From: Cydia pomonella
Lineage: Eukaryota; Arthropoda; Insecta; Lepidoptera; Tortricidae
Assembly: GCF_033807575.1 (NCBI RefSeq)
Contig: NC_084716.1
Span: 6,572,001-6,636,000, forward strand
Direction of reading: 5' to 3'
DNA: 64,000 nucleotides
Shown here: positions 11,055 through 21,314 of the stretch, piece after piece
Numbering within the stretch: the first letter of the stretch is position 1
Layout: each line of letters opens with the position of its first letter
Program-made: the position numbers and the translations under genes
Notes under the pieces: generated by a model
Told to the model about the DNA's origin: nothing
The model's input: the letters and a program-made list of their open reading frames with translations, nothing else
The model's database searches: none

Positions 11055-11305
11055 CAGGGTGACTAGTAATGTATGACCTATACTTAAACACGTGGTTGTA
11101 CTCGTTTTACCAAACAACTTTCCCACAGAAACATACATAAATGAGGAAATGAAAATAAAATTGTCGTCTTCATACAAATTGTTACGGGTGATATTGTATG
11201 GGAGGATATTTTTTTCTTGTTAAAAAAAAGTTTCTTTTGGAAAGTTGTTTGTTCTCACGAGTACAATGATGTGTTTAAGGATCGGTCATTAATTACCAGT
11301 CACCC
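11055..11305. mobile_element. MITE with ~80-bp TIRs and TA target site
   Basis: The left end TACAGGGTGACTAGTAATGT continues through cctatacttaaacacgtggt and caaacaactttcc. The right end mirrors this (ggaaagttgtttg, gatgtgtttaagg, attaccagtcacccta). TA flanks both ends. The structure and TA duplication fit a Tc1/mariner-type non-autonomous element. It contains no transposase. Confidence 0.85.
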
Positions 11306-11449
11306 TATATTATTAATCTTAACATTATTTTTGATTTTGTATAGGTACATATTCAAAAAAAAGCGAAGAATTTTCAGTAAGGTACATTTTTACGTTTTAT
11401 TTTTAATTCATAGATACTAATAAAAAATATAATTAGTGTAAGACTTAAT

Positions 11450-13794
11450 CTAAGTTTTTGAATAAATGTTCTGTATGAAAACTTTTATTTTCAACCAATC
11501 TTTATTTATTAGTAGCTCTCGGTGTTGCTCTTTCAAAGTTTCGCATTCATTTCTTTTCGGTGGGCGCTTATTTTTTATGTGGTGCTTGAAAAACGTTGTG
11601 ACTACTTTTTTTTGTTCTGACGTCCATGGTATTAAAGTTCTCTTTTTTCCTTTCTTAACATTTTTTTCTGCCGTTGCCGGCAATAACCCTTCGGCATGAG
11701 ATTCAAAACGTTTGTTCTGTAGACCAGACAGTCCCGGCTGTGGTTCATTACGTTCTTCCTGGACGCAATCCTGACGTGACAGTTGACGTATATCGGGTAA
11801 ATCATATTCTAAAATCTCCTTATTTTCAATGTTTTCTCCCTCCAACTCTTCATTTAAATCCAAATTGATCTCATCTAGACTCTTTCCTTTAAAAGCATCA
11901 GCTTTTCCATCTTCCATTAGTATCAACAGCTTTGAAATTTTAGCCGTTTGGTAAACGTCATCTGGCAGCCTGTACGACTTTTTATGGACATCATTAGTAT
12001 GACCCATGAATGTAGCCAGTTGCTCCATATCATTATCAGACATGCTGAATATTTGTGTTAACGTAGCCTAGCCAAGTGTTTTCTGAGCCTTGTAGATGAA
12101 ATTGCTTTAGGATTTTTTGCACCAGATAACTTTGCATATCTTTCTAAAACTTTATAGCCATATATTGAGTTTTCAAATCCCGGATTCCCGAATAGTAACT
12201 TGTTTGATGTAGGAACAAATCTATCCCTTATGGAAAGCAATAGTTTGATATCTTCTTGAACCTCTTCGGTGAATAACACTGGCACTCCACGACCACGTTT
12301 TCCTCTTATTACGAGTCTTTTGAATTTCTTCACTAGTATTCGTTCGGAAGCGGTGAGTGCCCTCTCGAATTCTTCATAGTTTGAAATATTTTTTTCACTT
12401 TCCAAGTAGTCATGTACCAAAATTCTCTGTAATTCCCCTGACCTACGTCGGTTCAGTAACAAGACTCTACAATAAACGGTTTCTAATAGCTGTATGTACG
12501 TTACAACGTTGTATGAACCTTCTTTGATTTTTTTTACAGCTTCGTCAGCTTTTTTTTAAGAAATTCTTTTAGAATTTTCAAATCATTTGTCAAGGGAATG
12601 ATAGTAACTTTGTTCCATTTCTTTTTGTTCAGGTCTGTTGAAGCCTGGCTAGAAATGTCAAATTTCCAGTGGTTGTCTATTAGCTGTGTTAAAGTTTTCA
12701 GGCCTGCTTCTATTTCAGCCGTATTTACATCTGTGTATGGCCCTTGTTTCTTCAATGCCATCGTGATTGCTATGTTGCAACACTGCTTGATGCTGGTAGA
12801 AACGTTCATTGCGAATGTAGGTGAGTCAAACCTGTCTTTCTCAGAGTCAAATTTACCCACAACTTTGGTAGCTGTTACTATCTCATCGTAGTTTTCCGGT
12901 CTAAGCACATCAAAAAAATTTTTTACTGACGGTTTATTCTTTTTTATTTCGATTAATAATTTTGCCAGTTCTCGCATTTTTCGTGAAACAACGTTGACGA
13001 AATGGTTTTCTCTATGGGTCTTTAAATATTGTGATCCGAATGCGCAGATAAGGGCGTCTGATTTAGCAATAAGGGACACTTTTTCAGCTCTCATTCTGTG
13101 AAATACGGTACTTTTCAGTTTTTCATCAACTTTTAAGTTTCGTAGTAACAAATTTTGGGCTTCAGATTGCACATTTTTACTGGATTTTCCAGTGCACTTT
13201 TTTTTGTGTTTCCATAGTAATTTTTTTTGAATAAAATCCCAAACAGTGTGTACAAGGTAGGTAATCAGTAAATTTTTGTTTCCTCATGGGCTTTATAACT
13301 TCAACAGAATTTTGAATGTAATTACCTTTTTTTCGGGGTTCTGTTAGTTTATTTTTTCTTTGAACACTTTTTTTAGGATAAGATAGAATTTCTTGCACCT
13401 TGATTTCGTATGTGTGGTGTCTTAATAAATGTCTGGCAAAGTTTAGTACTGAGTTTTCACAATAAAAACAATAATCCCTTCCACGAATGACTTTCTCTTT
13501 TCGAGATCGTTGATTTTCTTCAGTATTGGTGGTATTTGTAGAATATTCGTCTGGGAAGTCAATATCTTGTTCCATGATTACATCATCATTAACAGGAACA
13601 GGGGTAGTCCTATTCAGTAATGATACGGGTTTGATGTATTTACTAGAGATGGCTATGAGTTCCTTACAGGGAGAATTGCTGATATGACTTAAATCACTGT
13701 CAATGGTATTTTCTGATAGATGACGTGTAAGCGAAGACTTTAAGATACGTTGGTCTAGCAAGTCATCTTCCTTGGATGTTTCATCTGAACTTAT
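11450..13794 (-). pseudogene. Crypton-type tyrosine recombinase, frameshifted
   Basis: Four consecutive minus-strand frames form one recognisable protein. Residues near the start hold a finger, DYCFYCENSVLNFARHLLRH, then RKKGNYIQNS and TDYLPCTHCLGFYSKK. The middle (13172-12534) is the helical core-binding part. 12525-12058 holds LLNRRRSGELQRI and ISSTRLRKHLA, and 12043-11450 holds LATFMGHTNDVHKKSYRLPD, then a basic SANT-like tail (PWTSEQKKVVTTFFKHHI). The arginine (TRLRKH), GH and final tyrosine match the R...H...Y signature of tyrosine recombinases used by Cryptons. At least three single-base shifts (about 13175, 12530, 12050) break it. A splice-acceptor-like ttttgcag precedes 13794, so an upstream exon is likely. 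A second, shorter copy is at 33300-34040. Confidence 0.8.
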
Positions 13795-13980
13795 CTGCAA
13801 AAGAAAAACCAGGTTTTATTATCTAAAATAATGCTTCATTAGTGAACATGTCTTCCTTGTAAAACAGTACTTTACAGTCCAGTTTCTTTTTAATTTCTGA
13901 TCAAATGTATCTAAAAGAGCAATTGACTTAACCCTCGTAATCGATATAATCACATTTTGTCAACTTGTTATTTTGATATA

Positions 13981-14077
13981 TGTCATGTATGTTGGTAGAT
14001 GACAGTTGCGAATATACCTTGTTATGGAAAGCGTGTTTCATTACCAGCATTCCAGTATTTCCCCAAAATATTTTACT
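13981..14077 (+). repeat. 5' LTR
   Basis: 97 bp, identical to 18716-18812. It starts tgtcatgtatgttggtagat and ends ccccaaaatattttact. tggcgacgacgaatacc follows directly and sits where a tRNA primer-binding site is expected. I could not assign the tRNA. Confidence 0.9.
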
Positions 14078-14154
14078 GGCGACGACGAATACCAAAAATC
14101 CGTGCGTGCTACGTATAGTTGTAATAATAGCAAACAAAAGAAAGTGCAAATACG

Positions 14155-17100
14155 ATGTCGGTCGGCAAGATAAGTGAATTTAAAATCCATACGGACGATT
14201 GGAGGTTATACATTGAGCGGCTCGAACAATACTTTTTGGTTAATAAAATTGTGGACGATTTAAAGGTTCCCACACTAATAACAGTTATGGGAGCCGAAAG
14301 TTATGAACTATTAGTGAGTTTGTGTACCCCAACGAAACCCAGTGAAAAAACATTTAAGGACTTAACCGCCATTATGGAACGGCACTTACAACCGAAACCG
14401 AGTGCATTAGCCGAGCGATATAAATTCCGCCATAGGAAGCAGGCTACCAACGAAAGTATAGCGGAGTATGTAGCTATTTTGAAAAGGATGTCGAAGACAT
14501 GTGAGTTTGGACTTTGGTTGGAAGAGAGCCTCAGGGATCAGCTGGTATGCGGGTTAAGTAGTGAAATGATACGACAGCGGTTATTCGCAGAAGAAAACTT
14601 AGATTTTGCCAAAGCGTACAGCTTGGCAGTCAGTTTAGCAGCGGCTGAAAAGGATGCGGCCGTGGTTGAGGGATCGTGCAAAAAGCAGGCTGAGGTCAAG
14701 GTGGCCGATTGTCAAGCCATGGCGGGAGCATGGCAGCGTAACGCAAGCGTCGCGACAGGCGATAGGGCGCAGGCTAGCAGCGGGCAATCAGGAGTAAACA
14801 GGCAGTTTGGGCAGCGCGCGCATTTCTCGACACGAGGGCAGCAAACGAACGGGCAGCGTACGGGCGCGGCCGCGAGGCAGCCTGCAGCGGCAGGACAGCG
14901 CGGGCAGCGACAATGCTCAGTTTGTGGGGGCTCCCACCCGGAAGCGCCGGCGCAGTGCAAATTCGCGCGATATGTGTGCAGAGTGTGTAATCGCGAGGGG
15001 CACCTGCGACGTGTTTGCCCTAACGTGACGGGGCATCATAGGGTGGAAGCGATGACAGACATGGACACTGACGACAGCGACGAGGTAATTGTAGTTAGCA
15101 TGAATCATTTATCAGTGTCTGACTGTAAACCAATAATGATTCCAATTAATGTGCACAATAAATCTTTAAGTATGGAATTAGACACAGGCTGTGCAGTAAG
15201 TTGTATAAGTTTGGAATTGTATCAGCGTGAGTTTGCTGATTTAGAATTAAATAAAAGTAATGTAGTGTTAAGATATTATACTGGTGAACTCGTTAAACCG
15301 CTAGGAGTAATCAAACCATTAGTTAATTACCGAGATCGGAAGTCATATTTAAATTTATATGTTATCAAAGACGGTATAACGCTTCTTTTAGGTAGACAAT
15401 GGATAGCGGCCTTGAATATACTTGACTTACCCGGCTATGACGAGTATATGTTAGGGTATGTCAATAGCGAAGATGAAGGCTTTAATATAACGGAATTTAG
15501 TTCCAGATTCTCTAAGGTGTTTGAAGACGGTTTGGGCCGGTTCACGGGCGGCCAAGTGAGCATACACCTGCGGCCTGAGGCGCAGCCGGTGTTCCTGCGC
15601 GCGCGGCCGCTGGCGTACGCACTGCGCGAGCCGGTAGAGCGCGCGCTGGAGCAGCTGGTGCGTGACGGCGTGCTCACCCCCGTCGACCGCTCCGACTGGG
15701 CTACCCCGATCGTCCCCGTGGTGAAGAAAGATGGTAATATTAGAATATGTGCCGACTATAAGTTGACTATAAATAAAGTTCTTGAAGTTGACCGTTATCC
15801 ACTGCCTAGGGTAGAAGATCTGCTAGTGCGCCTCGACGGCGGAGATCGGTTTAGTAAAATTGACTTATCCCAGGCGTATGCTCAGTTTGAGCTAGATGAG
15901 TCCAAGAAAGTCACAGTAATAAATACCCATAAGGGTCTTTTCATGTATAACCGGCTCGTGTACGGATTGTCGTCCAGCCCGGGTATTTTTCAGCGCCGGT
16001 TAGAACAGCTGTTTGCAGATTTGCCTCACGTAGGGGTCTTCCTGGACGATATTATTATTACGGGTACGGATACTAGGAGCCATATCGAGAATTTGCATAA
16101 AGTCTTTGATAGATTACAATCTTTTGGTTTGCGAGTAAAAAAAGAAAAGTGCGCGTTCTTTCAAAAAACGGTAAATTACTTAGGCCATGTCATTAGCAAG
16201 GACGGAGTACAGACATGTCCGGACAAGATTACGGCAATAATAAATACTCCGACTCCTACAAACATAACCGAGTTAAGGGCATTCATAGGCCTCGTTATGT
16301 ATTATTCGAAATTTGTGGCAAACGTAAGTACAATATTAGCACCTTTATACATGTTACTGAGGGCAGGTGTAAGATGCGAGTGGAATGATGAGTGCCAGGT
16401 TGCGTTCGACAGGGTTAAGAGTGCATTATGCTCTAGTAAAGTGTTAGTGCATTACTCGGTATCGCTACCGCTAGTTCTAACTTCAGACGCGAGTAGCGTC
16501 GGCGTCGCCGCTGTGATATCGCACCTCACGGCGGAGGGCGAGCGGCCCATTGCTTATGCGTCGCGGGCGCTCACCACAGCGGAGCGCGCGTACGCACAGA
16601 TCGATCGCGAAGCGTTGGGGATTATTTTTGGTATTAGGAAATTTCACCAATACCTATATGGGAGAAAGTTTATTTTAAGAACGGATCACAAACCGTTGAC
16701 CCATATATTTGGTAATAAAGTGGGGATACCAGTCATGGCGGCATCACGAATACAGCGCTGGGCCGTTCTTCTGTCAGGATACGACTATGAAATCGAGTAC
16801 GTTGCGTCAGCTAAAAATTGCGCGGATGCCTTGTCGCGTTTGCCTCAGACCGGCAGAGATCACCAGGCGAGTTCGGAGGTAACTTATGTTAATTTCGTAG
16901 AAGATTTTTTACCAGTAACCAATGAAGACGTAAAGAAGACTACAGAAAAAGATATTTTGTTGACTAGAATCATGTCGTATGTGCAATCGGGTTGGCCAAC
17001 GGGGCAATTGGAAGAAAATCTAAATCCGTTTTATGTTAGGCGTAACGAAATGTATATAGATAGGGGCTGCCTGATGTGGGGATATAGAATGATAATACCG

Positions 17101-18333
17101 TGTGATTTAAGAGAGATCATATTACAGCAGCTGCATACTAGTCACATGGGCATAGTCAAAACGAAGGCCCTAGCTCGCAGCTACGTGTGGTGGCCGGGTA
17201 TTGACGCCGACGTGGAGGCGCTGTGCCGGCGCTGCGACACGTGCGCGGCCGAGGCGCCGGCGCCGGCTCGCGCGCAGCCGTCTCCTTGGCCGTACCCACC
17301 ACGGGTATGGAGTAGACTACATTGTGATTTTTTGGGACCATTTAAAAGCAAGGTTTTTTTTGTCTTAGTTGATGCGGGCTCTAAATGGATCGAGATATTC
17401 GAAATGTCACGAACAAACGCGTTATCCGTCATTAAAGTGCTTCGAGAGACGTTCGCGCGTTTCGGGTTACCGGCGGAAATCGTTTCTGATCAAGGGCCAC
17501 CTTTCACGAGCGTAGAATTCGGGGATTTTTTAAAACGTAACGGAATACGACAGTACTTCTCACCTATTTATCATCAATCGTCTAATGGCGCAGCGGAAGC
17601 CGCCGTGAAACTTTGTAAACGCGCCCTAAAGAAGGCGTATCGAGACAAGGTAGATGTAGAAGCCGCCTTACAAACTTATTTGATGGCCTATAGAAATAGT
17701 GCACAAAGCACGACCGGGGAAAGCCCAGCGATGCTTTTGATGAGGCACACTCTTAGGACACGTTTAGATTTGTTGCGCGGCGATGGTATTGTTGAACAAC
17801 GGGTTCACAATGCGCAGGAGCGGCAGGTGCGGGCGGCAGGGGGCGCCACGCGCGCTGTGGCGCGAGGCGACCCGGTCTGGTCGCGTAGCTATACTGGCCA
17901 AGACAAGTGGGTAAAGGGCACAGTAGTCGATAAAACGGGCTCCAATAGGTACATAGTGGATAACGGTCAGGGAGGTTTCATACACCGGCATATTGATCAA
18001 ATTAGACGTCGGACGAGATTTTCTAATATTACTTGGCCAAACACGAATGAAGGCCGAGATCAATCCCATCAGATGCACGAGGGTGCGGTCGCAGCGGTGG
18101 GCGGCGGCGAGGACGTAAGTCCAGTGGTAGGTGTGGTGTCGGATGATGGTGCCCGCGAGGTCGGATCGGAGGAAGTTGTCGGACAGGCGATAAGTTCTCC
18201 CGAGCAAATTGCAATTAATCCCTCGCCGACTATTTCTCATCATTCAACGCCGCCACCCCCAGTTCAACAGCCAATGGTGCTTAGGCCCCTGCCTCATCGC
18301 ATTAGAGGAATACGTCAATTAGAGATAGATTAA
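14155..18333 (+). CDS. Gag-Pol polyprotein, gypsy-type retrotransposon
   Basis: 1392 residues in one frame, with no frameshift between gag and pol. Gag occupies about 1-250 and is followed by two zinc-knuckle motifs, C254 (CSVCGGSH...C) and C275-C288 (CRVCNREGHLRRVC). The aspartic protease motif is LDTGC (D343). Reverse transcriptase begins near W515 (WATPIVPVVKKDG), with the catalytic VFLDDIII at D631-D632. RNase H residues are D778, E819 and D844. Integrase has an H994/H997...C1024/C1027 zinc site and the catalytic triad D1058, D1112, E1148 (D-54-D-35-E). The RT-RNase H-integrase order is that of Ty3/gypsy. The start ATG lies 78 bp after the LTR. Translation would make structural and enzymatic proteins for cytoplasmic particles and nuclear integration. 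Confidence 0.95.
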   Translation: MSVGKISEFKIHTDDWRLYIERLEQYFLVNKIVDDLKVPTLITVMGAESYELLVSLCTPTKPSEKTFKDLTAIMERHLQPKPSALAERYKFRHRKQATNESIAEYVAILKRMSKTCEFGLWLEESLRDQLVCGLSSEMIRQRLFAEENLDFAKAYSLAVSLAAAEKDAAVVEGSCKKQAEVKVADCQAMAGAWQRNASVATGDRAQASSGQSGVNRQFGQRAHFSTRGQQTNGQRTGAAARQPAAAGQRGQRQCSVCGGSHPEAPAQCKFARYVCRVCNREGHLRRVCPNVTGHHRVEAMTDMDTDDSDEVIVVSMNHLSVSDCKPIMIPINVHNKSLSMELDTGCAVSCISLELYQREFADLELNKSNVVLRYYTGELVKPLGVIKPLVNYRDRKSYLNLYVIKDGITLLLGRQWIAALNILDLPGYDEYMLGYVNSEDEGFNITEFSSRFSKVFEDGLGRFTGGQVSIHLRPEAQPVFLRARPLAYALREPVERALEQLVRDGVLTPVDRSDWATPIVPVVKKDGNIRICADYKLTINKVLEVDRYPLPRVEDLLVRLDGGDRFSKIDLSQAYAQFELDESKKVTVINTHKGLFMYNRLVYGLSSSPGIFQRRLEQLFADLPHVGVFLDDIIITGTDTRSHIENLHKVFDRLQSFGLRVKKEKCAFFQKTVNYLGHVISKDGVQTCPDKITAIINTPTPTNITELRAFIGLVMYYSKFVANVSTILAPLYMLLRAGVRCEWNDECQVAFDRVKSALCSSKVLVHYSVSLPLVLTSDASSVGVAAVISHLTAEGERPIAYASRALTTAERAYAQIDREALGIIFGIRKFHQYLYGRKFILRTDHKPLTHIFGNKVGIPVMAASRIQRWAVLLSGYDYEIEYVASAKNCADALSRLPQTGRDHQASSEVTYVNFVEDFLPVTNEDVKKTTEKDILLTRIMSYVQSGWPTGQLEENLNPFYVRRNEMYIDRGCLMWGYRMIIPCDLREIILQQLHTSHMGIVKTKALARSYVWWPGIDADVEALCRRCDTCAAEAPAPARAQPSPWPYPPRVWSRLHCDFLGPFKSKVFFVLVDAGSKWIEIFEMSRTNALSVIKVLRETFARFGLPAEIVSDQGPPFTSVEFGDFLKRNGIRQYFSPIYHQSSNGAAEAAVKLCKRALKKAYRDKVDVEAALQTYLMAYRNSAQSTTGESPAMLLMRHTLRTRLDLLRGDGIVEQRVHNAQERQVRAAGGATRAVARGDPVWSRSYTGQDKWVKGTVVDKTGSNRYIVDNGQGGFIHRHIDQIRRRTRFSNITWPNTNEGRDQSHQMHEGAVAAVGGGEDVSPVVGVVSDDGAREVGSEEVVGQAISSPEQIAINPSPTISHHSTPPPPVQQPMVLRPLPHRIRGIRQLEID

Positions 18334-18705
18334 GAAAAATAGTTTGATAGTTTATTAGTTGTAATGGCAGTCAACAGGTCGGATAAGGTCTTACATTCAC
18401 ATAACTTATCAACACTTAGATGTAGGCGGCCAATATAAGGCAGATCCCGCATAAGTGGTAACTGTAAATATTATAATAATAAGATATCAGACCTACCCCT
18501 GTATGCTGCCAAGTTGTTTACCATGTACACGGTTTAAACCTTATTGGCCTAGATATAAGTCTCAAAATGTCTTCATAAACATTCAAATGTTGCCTTTTGA
18601 AAGTTCCTACAATTAGTTACCTGATTCTGGTTTAGTGATGTTAGTTATTTTATTACTATAGCATGTAGTTACCTATATCATAGTTTTGATACACCGTTGA
18701 TATTT

Positions 18706-18715
18706 AGTGTGGAGG
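18706..18715 (+). promoter_or_regulatory. Candidate polypurine tract
   Basis: agtgtggagg lies immediately upstream of the 3' LTR start TGTCATG, the position where plus-strand DNA synthesis is primed in LTR elements. It is short and interrupted by pyrimidines, so moderate confidence. Confidence 0.5.
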
Positions 18716-18812
18716 TGTCATGTATGTTGGTAGATGACAGTTGCGAATATACCTTGTTATGGAAAGCGTGTTTCATTACCAGCATTCCAGTATTTCCCCA
18801 AAATATTTTACT
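18716..18812 (+). repeat. 3' LTR
   Basis: 97 bp, base-for-base identical to the 5' LTR at 13981-14077. Downstream sequence is accgggaaaaacc. Confidence 0.9.
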
Positions 18813-19249
18813 ACCGGGAAAAACCTAACCTCGTAATATAATTAAATAGTCGTATTAAAAAACGAATATTTTCTTAACAGGGACCAATATTTAGTAGTCA
18901 TAAACGTCAAGCACTTCAAGTAAGGATTTAGTCCTGTTAAAGGTATACTACCAGTTTGAAATTAAGTGACGCTCTATTTACTTAACCAATCGCTAAAAAA
19001 TAGACTTTTTCCCTTGCCTACTCTGCTAGCTCAATGATATCAAATATTGTTAGCCTACGCAAAAAAAAACAGTATAAATTATGGTACTTGTGCCGACTTA
19101 CCGCGCTAATCCTAAGTAATGGGAACAGAGGAAGCGAATGTTGATTACAATGGTTGGTACTTGTGCCAATACTATCTACAACTTGTACCAACAAACTATG
19201 ACATGATATATCATGATAAGGTATACCTTTGAACCTAAAAAAAACTTAC

Positions 19250-19330
19250 ATCGGTACTTGGTGGAACGTATGTGGTATCAGTATCTGCGTCATAGTCATT
19301 ACTGTTCCCGTCGTCGTCGTCAGCTTGATT
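19250..19330 (-). other. Weak candidate coding exon, acidic
   Basis: Minus-strand reading gives DDDDGNSNDYDADTDTTYVP followed by PSTD and a consensus splice donor GTAAGT (plus 19244-19249). An acceptor-like ttttcag lies just upstream, but the acidic frame meets a TAA immediately after it, so the exon start is unclear. No family is recognised. It may be chance. Confidence 0.2.
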
Positions 19331-19753
19331 TTTTTAAACTGAAAATGAAGGAAAGGAAGTTACCTACATAAATCAAATTTAAATATACGCGTGTGATATA
19401 AGATATGTGGCAGACCTCGATGTGGACCCTCGACGGTTAACTGGTTATCCATGACTTCCTGAACATACTGTGTATCTAACTATAATATACAGATTGTAAG
19501 GGACAGCGTACCGAAAACTTCAATCGTCAGTCAGTCAGGGCAGTCAATGAAACTGTAAAACTTCCTATATAATCATAATAATATGCAGGGAAAAGAATAA
19601 AAATCGTCTTCATACATATTGTTTAGTCCAGTCCACGACATAGTCGATACCCCTTCGGCCGCGTACGTAACCGATCGAGAAAAGGAATTGTCCGTTTTAA
19701 ATTACCGTTATAAATACTATCTATTACTTACACGTAATTGCGTAAATATGTAT

Positions 19754-19848
19754 GTACAGTCAGCATCATAATATGTATACATTTCGGAACTAAATTCTGG
19801 GGAATAAGGTTTAAAATCGTATACACATATATGATGCTGATCGTATAC
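19754..19848. repeat. Small foldback MITE
   Basis: gtacagtcagcatcataata at the left pairs with tatatgatgctgatcgtata at the right. No ORF. Similar in design, but not in core sequence, to 33117-33211. Confidence 0.75.
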
Positions 19849-19989
19849 AGTCACCGGTAACATAGTATCTTCCTACTTATGGCCCTATATTATTTTAATT
19901 TTTCAATTGGTAGTCACAGGCTTAGGCTGCATTTCCCACTAGAGATGAGTGAAGATGCGTTGCGAGGAATGTGTTTGTTAAGCATTTTT

Positions 19990-20225
19990 AGGGTTCCGTA
20001 GTCAACTAGGAACCCTTATAGTTTCGCCATGTCCGTATTTCTGTCCGCGGCCTAGCTCAGTGATCGTTAATACTAGAAAGTTGAAATTTGGTATGAGTAT
20101 GGAAATTAATCACGCCGACAAAGTGATGAATACAAAAACTGGAAAAATGTTTTTGGATACCTCCCGTACCTACACATGAAAAAGGGTGCCTGAATTAGAA
20201 TTTGTAATTTTTTTTTTCGCTTCAA
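19990..20225. repeat. GGTTCCGTA-family repeat fragment
   Basis: Begins agggttccgtagtcaactag, continues gaacccttatagtttcgcca and includes agaaagttgaaatttggtat. The same start pairing with an aactataagggttcct motif is found in inverse form at 57130-57175. Non-coding. The right boundary is uncertain. Confidence 0.65.
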
Positions 20226-21314
20226 CCCTATTGTGTGGCGTCGTGGATAGGTATTTCAAACATAAATTTATAAAACAAATTTTGGATAAAATGAATAGAT
20301 TCGTAAATAATAATAGGTCTGAAAGTAAAAAACATGCGAGGCTTAATAATAACTCTCAATGAAAACTACATATTGAATAGAATCGGTTGAGCCGTTTTTG
20401 AGTTAGGACTAGGATTGGTGCCTTTTCGAAAGTATGTAATGGCAGTGAAGAAATGTAGAAGGGTGGCATAGCAGATTAAACCGATATCTTGGCCGAATTT
20501 AAGTAAGCCCACTCTTCCTAGCTGCTTTACTAAATATATTGAGTAGAGAGTCTATATATAGATCTTATACTTTATATTTAATGGTTAACTTATGCCTAAA
20601 AATTAAACACAATTAGGTACACAATTTTATCGTTTCTTTTATTTATTCTGATTTAACACCAATAAATAAGTAAGTAGTCCGATTCGTTTTTATGCAAATC
20701 GAAGGGGAATTATTTTGATTCAGTCACATACACATGAAAAAACTGTTTTAATCATTTCCATGAATAATTTCATGATACTTACAATGTCTTGCACATGTTC
20801 TCTATCAAAATTTGTTAAATTGTCTTCCGCATTAGCCACTTCTAACCAAGTGATCGATTTGGGTTTAATATGTAAGGACCGTATTTTATACATTTATAGG
20901 CAAGATAAGTCTGGTTAGGTTCGTAAGTAGAATCATGTTATGAGGTCGTAATTGCAGCATGCCTTAATTTTTTTTTTATAATGACATAGGTCGCGTTTTA
21001 TAACGCTACTAGATGTAGGTACCCGCGGCTAAGCTTACATACAGACTCTCGAAAAACATAACCCTCCTTCGGCAGTCGGTTAAAAAGAGAGGCAAACAGC
21101 ATTTTAATCATGAGTTTTCAGTTCGAGGCGGACTACTAGTATAAATATTGTTTCATTACTGTTTGGTAGATAAAAAAAAAATTAGTAGACAACTCGCCGC
21201 TTTTCTACCACTTCGACCTTTTTTTTTGGAGGATACGCTCTAGTGGTTTTAGTATCGGTACGTTCTGCAGACGTTGCCGTTTTGCTACTGGGACATTTTG
21301 TTATTTGGGCGTTA

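Larger units (their letters stand above)
13981..18812 (+). mobile_element. Intact gypsy (Ty3)-type LTR retrotransposon
   Basis: Two identical 97-bp direct repeats (13981-14077 and 18716-18812) flank one uninterrupted gag-pol ORF. Identical LTRs and an intact ORF mean the insertion is recent. The 3' copy is preceded by a purine-rich gtgtggagg. The LTRs start TGTCATG and end TTTTACT, not the usual TG...CA. The immediate flanks (gatata before, accggg after) show no matching target duplication. No env-like ORF follows pol. Confidence 0.9.
18813..21314. other. Mostly non-coding, with repeats
   Basis: The stretch contains a short palindrome (19754-19848), a GGTTCCGTA-type fragment beginning near 19990 and a weak exon candidate (19250-19330). 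Otherwise no gene is visible. Confidence 0.5.

Noticed and set aside
14712..15108. Overlapping antisense and alternative-frame ORFs inside gag
   Set aside because: Shadows of the GC-rich gag-pol frame; no family signature.
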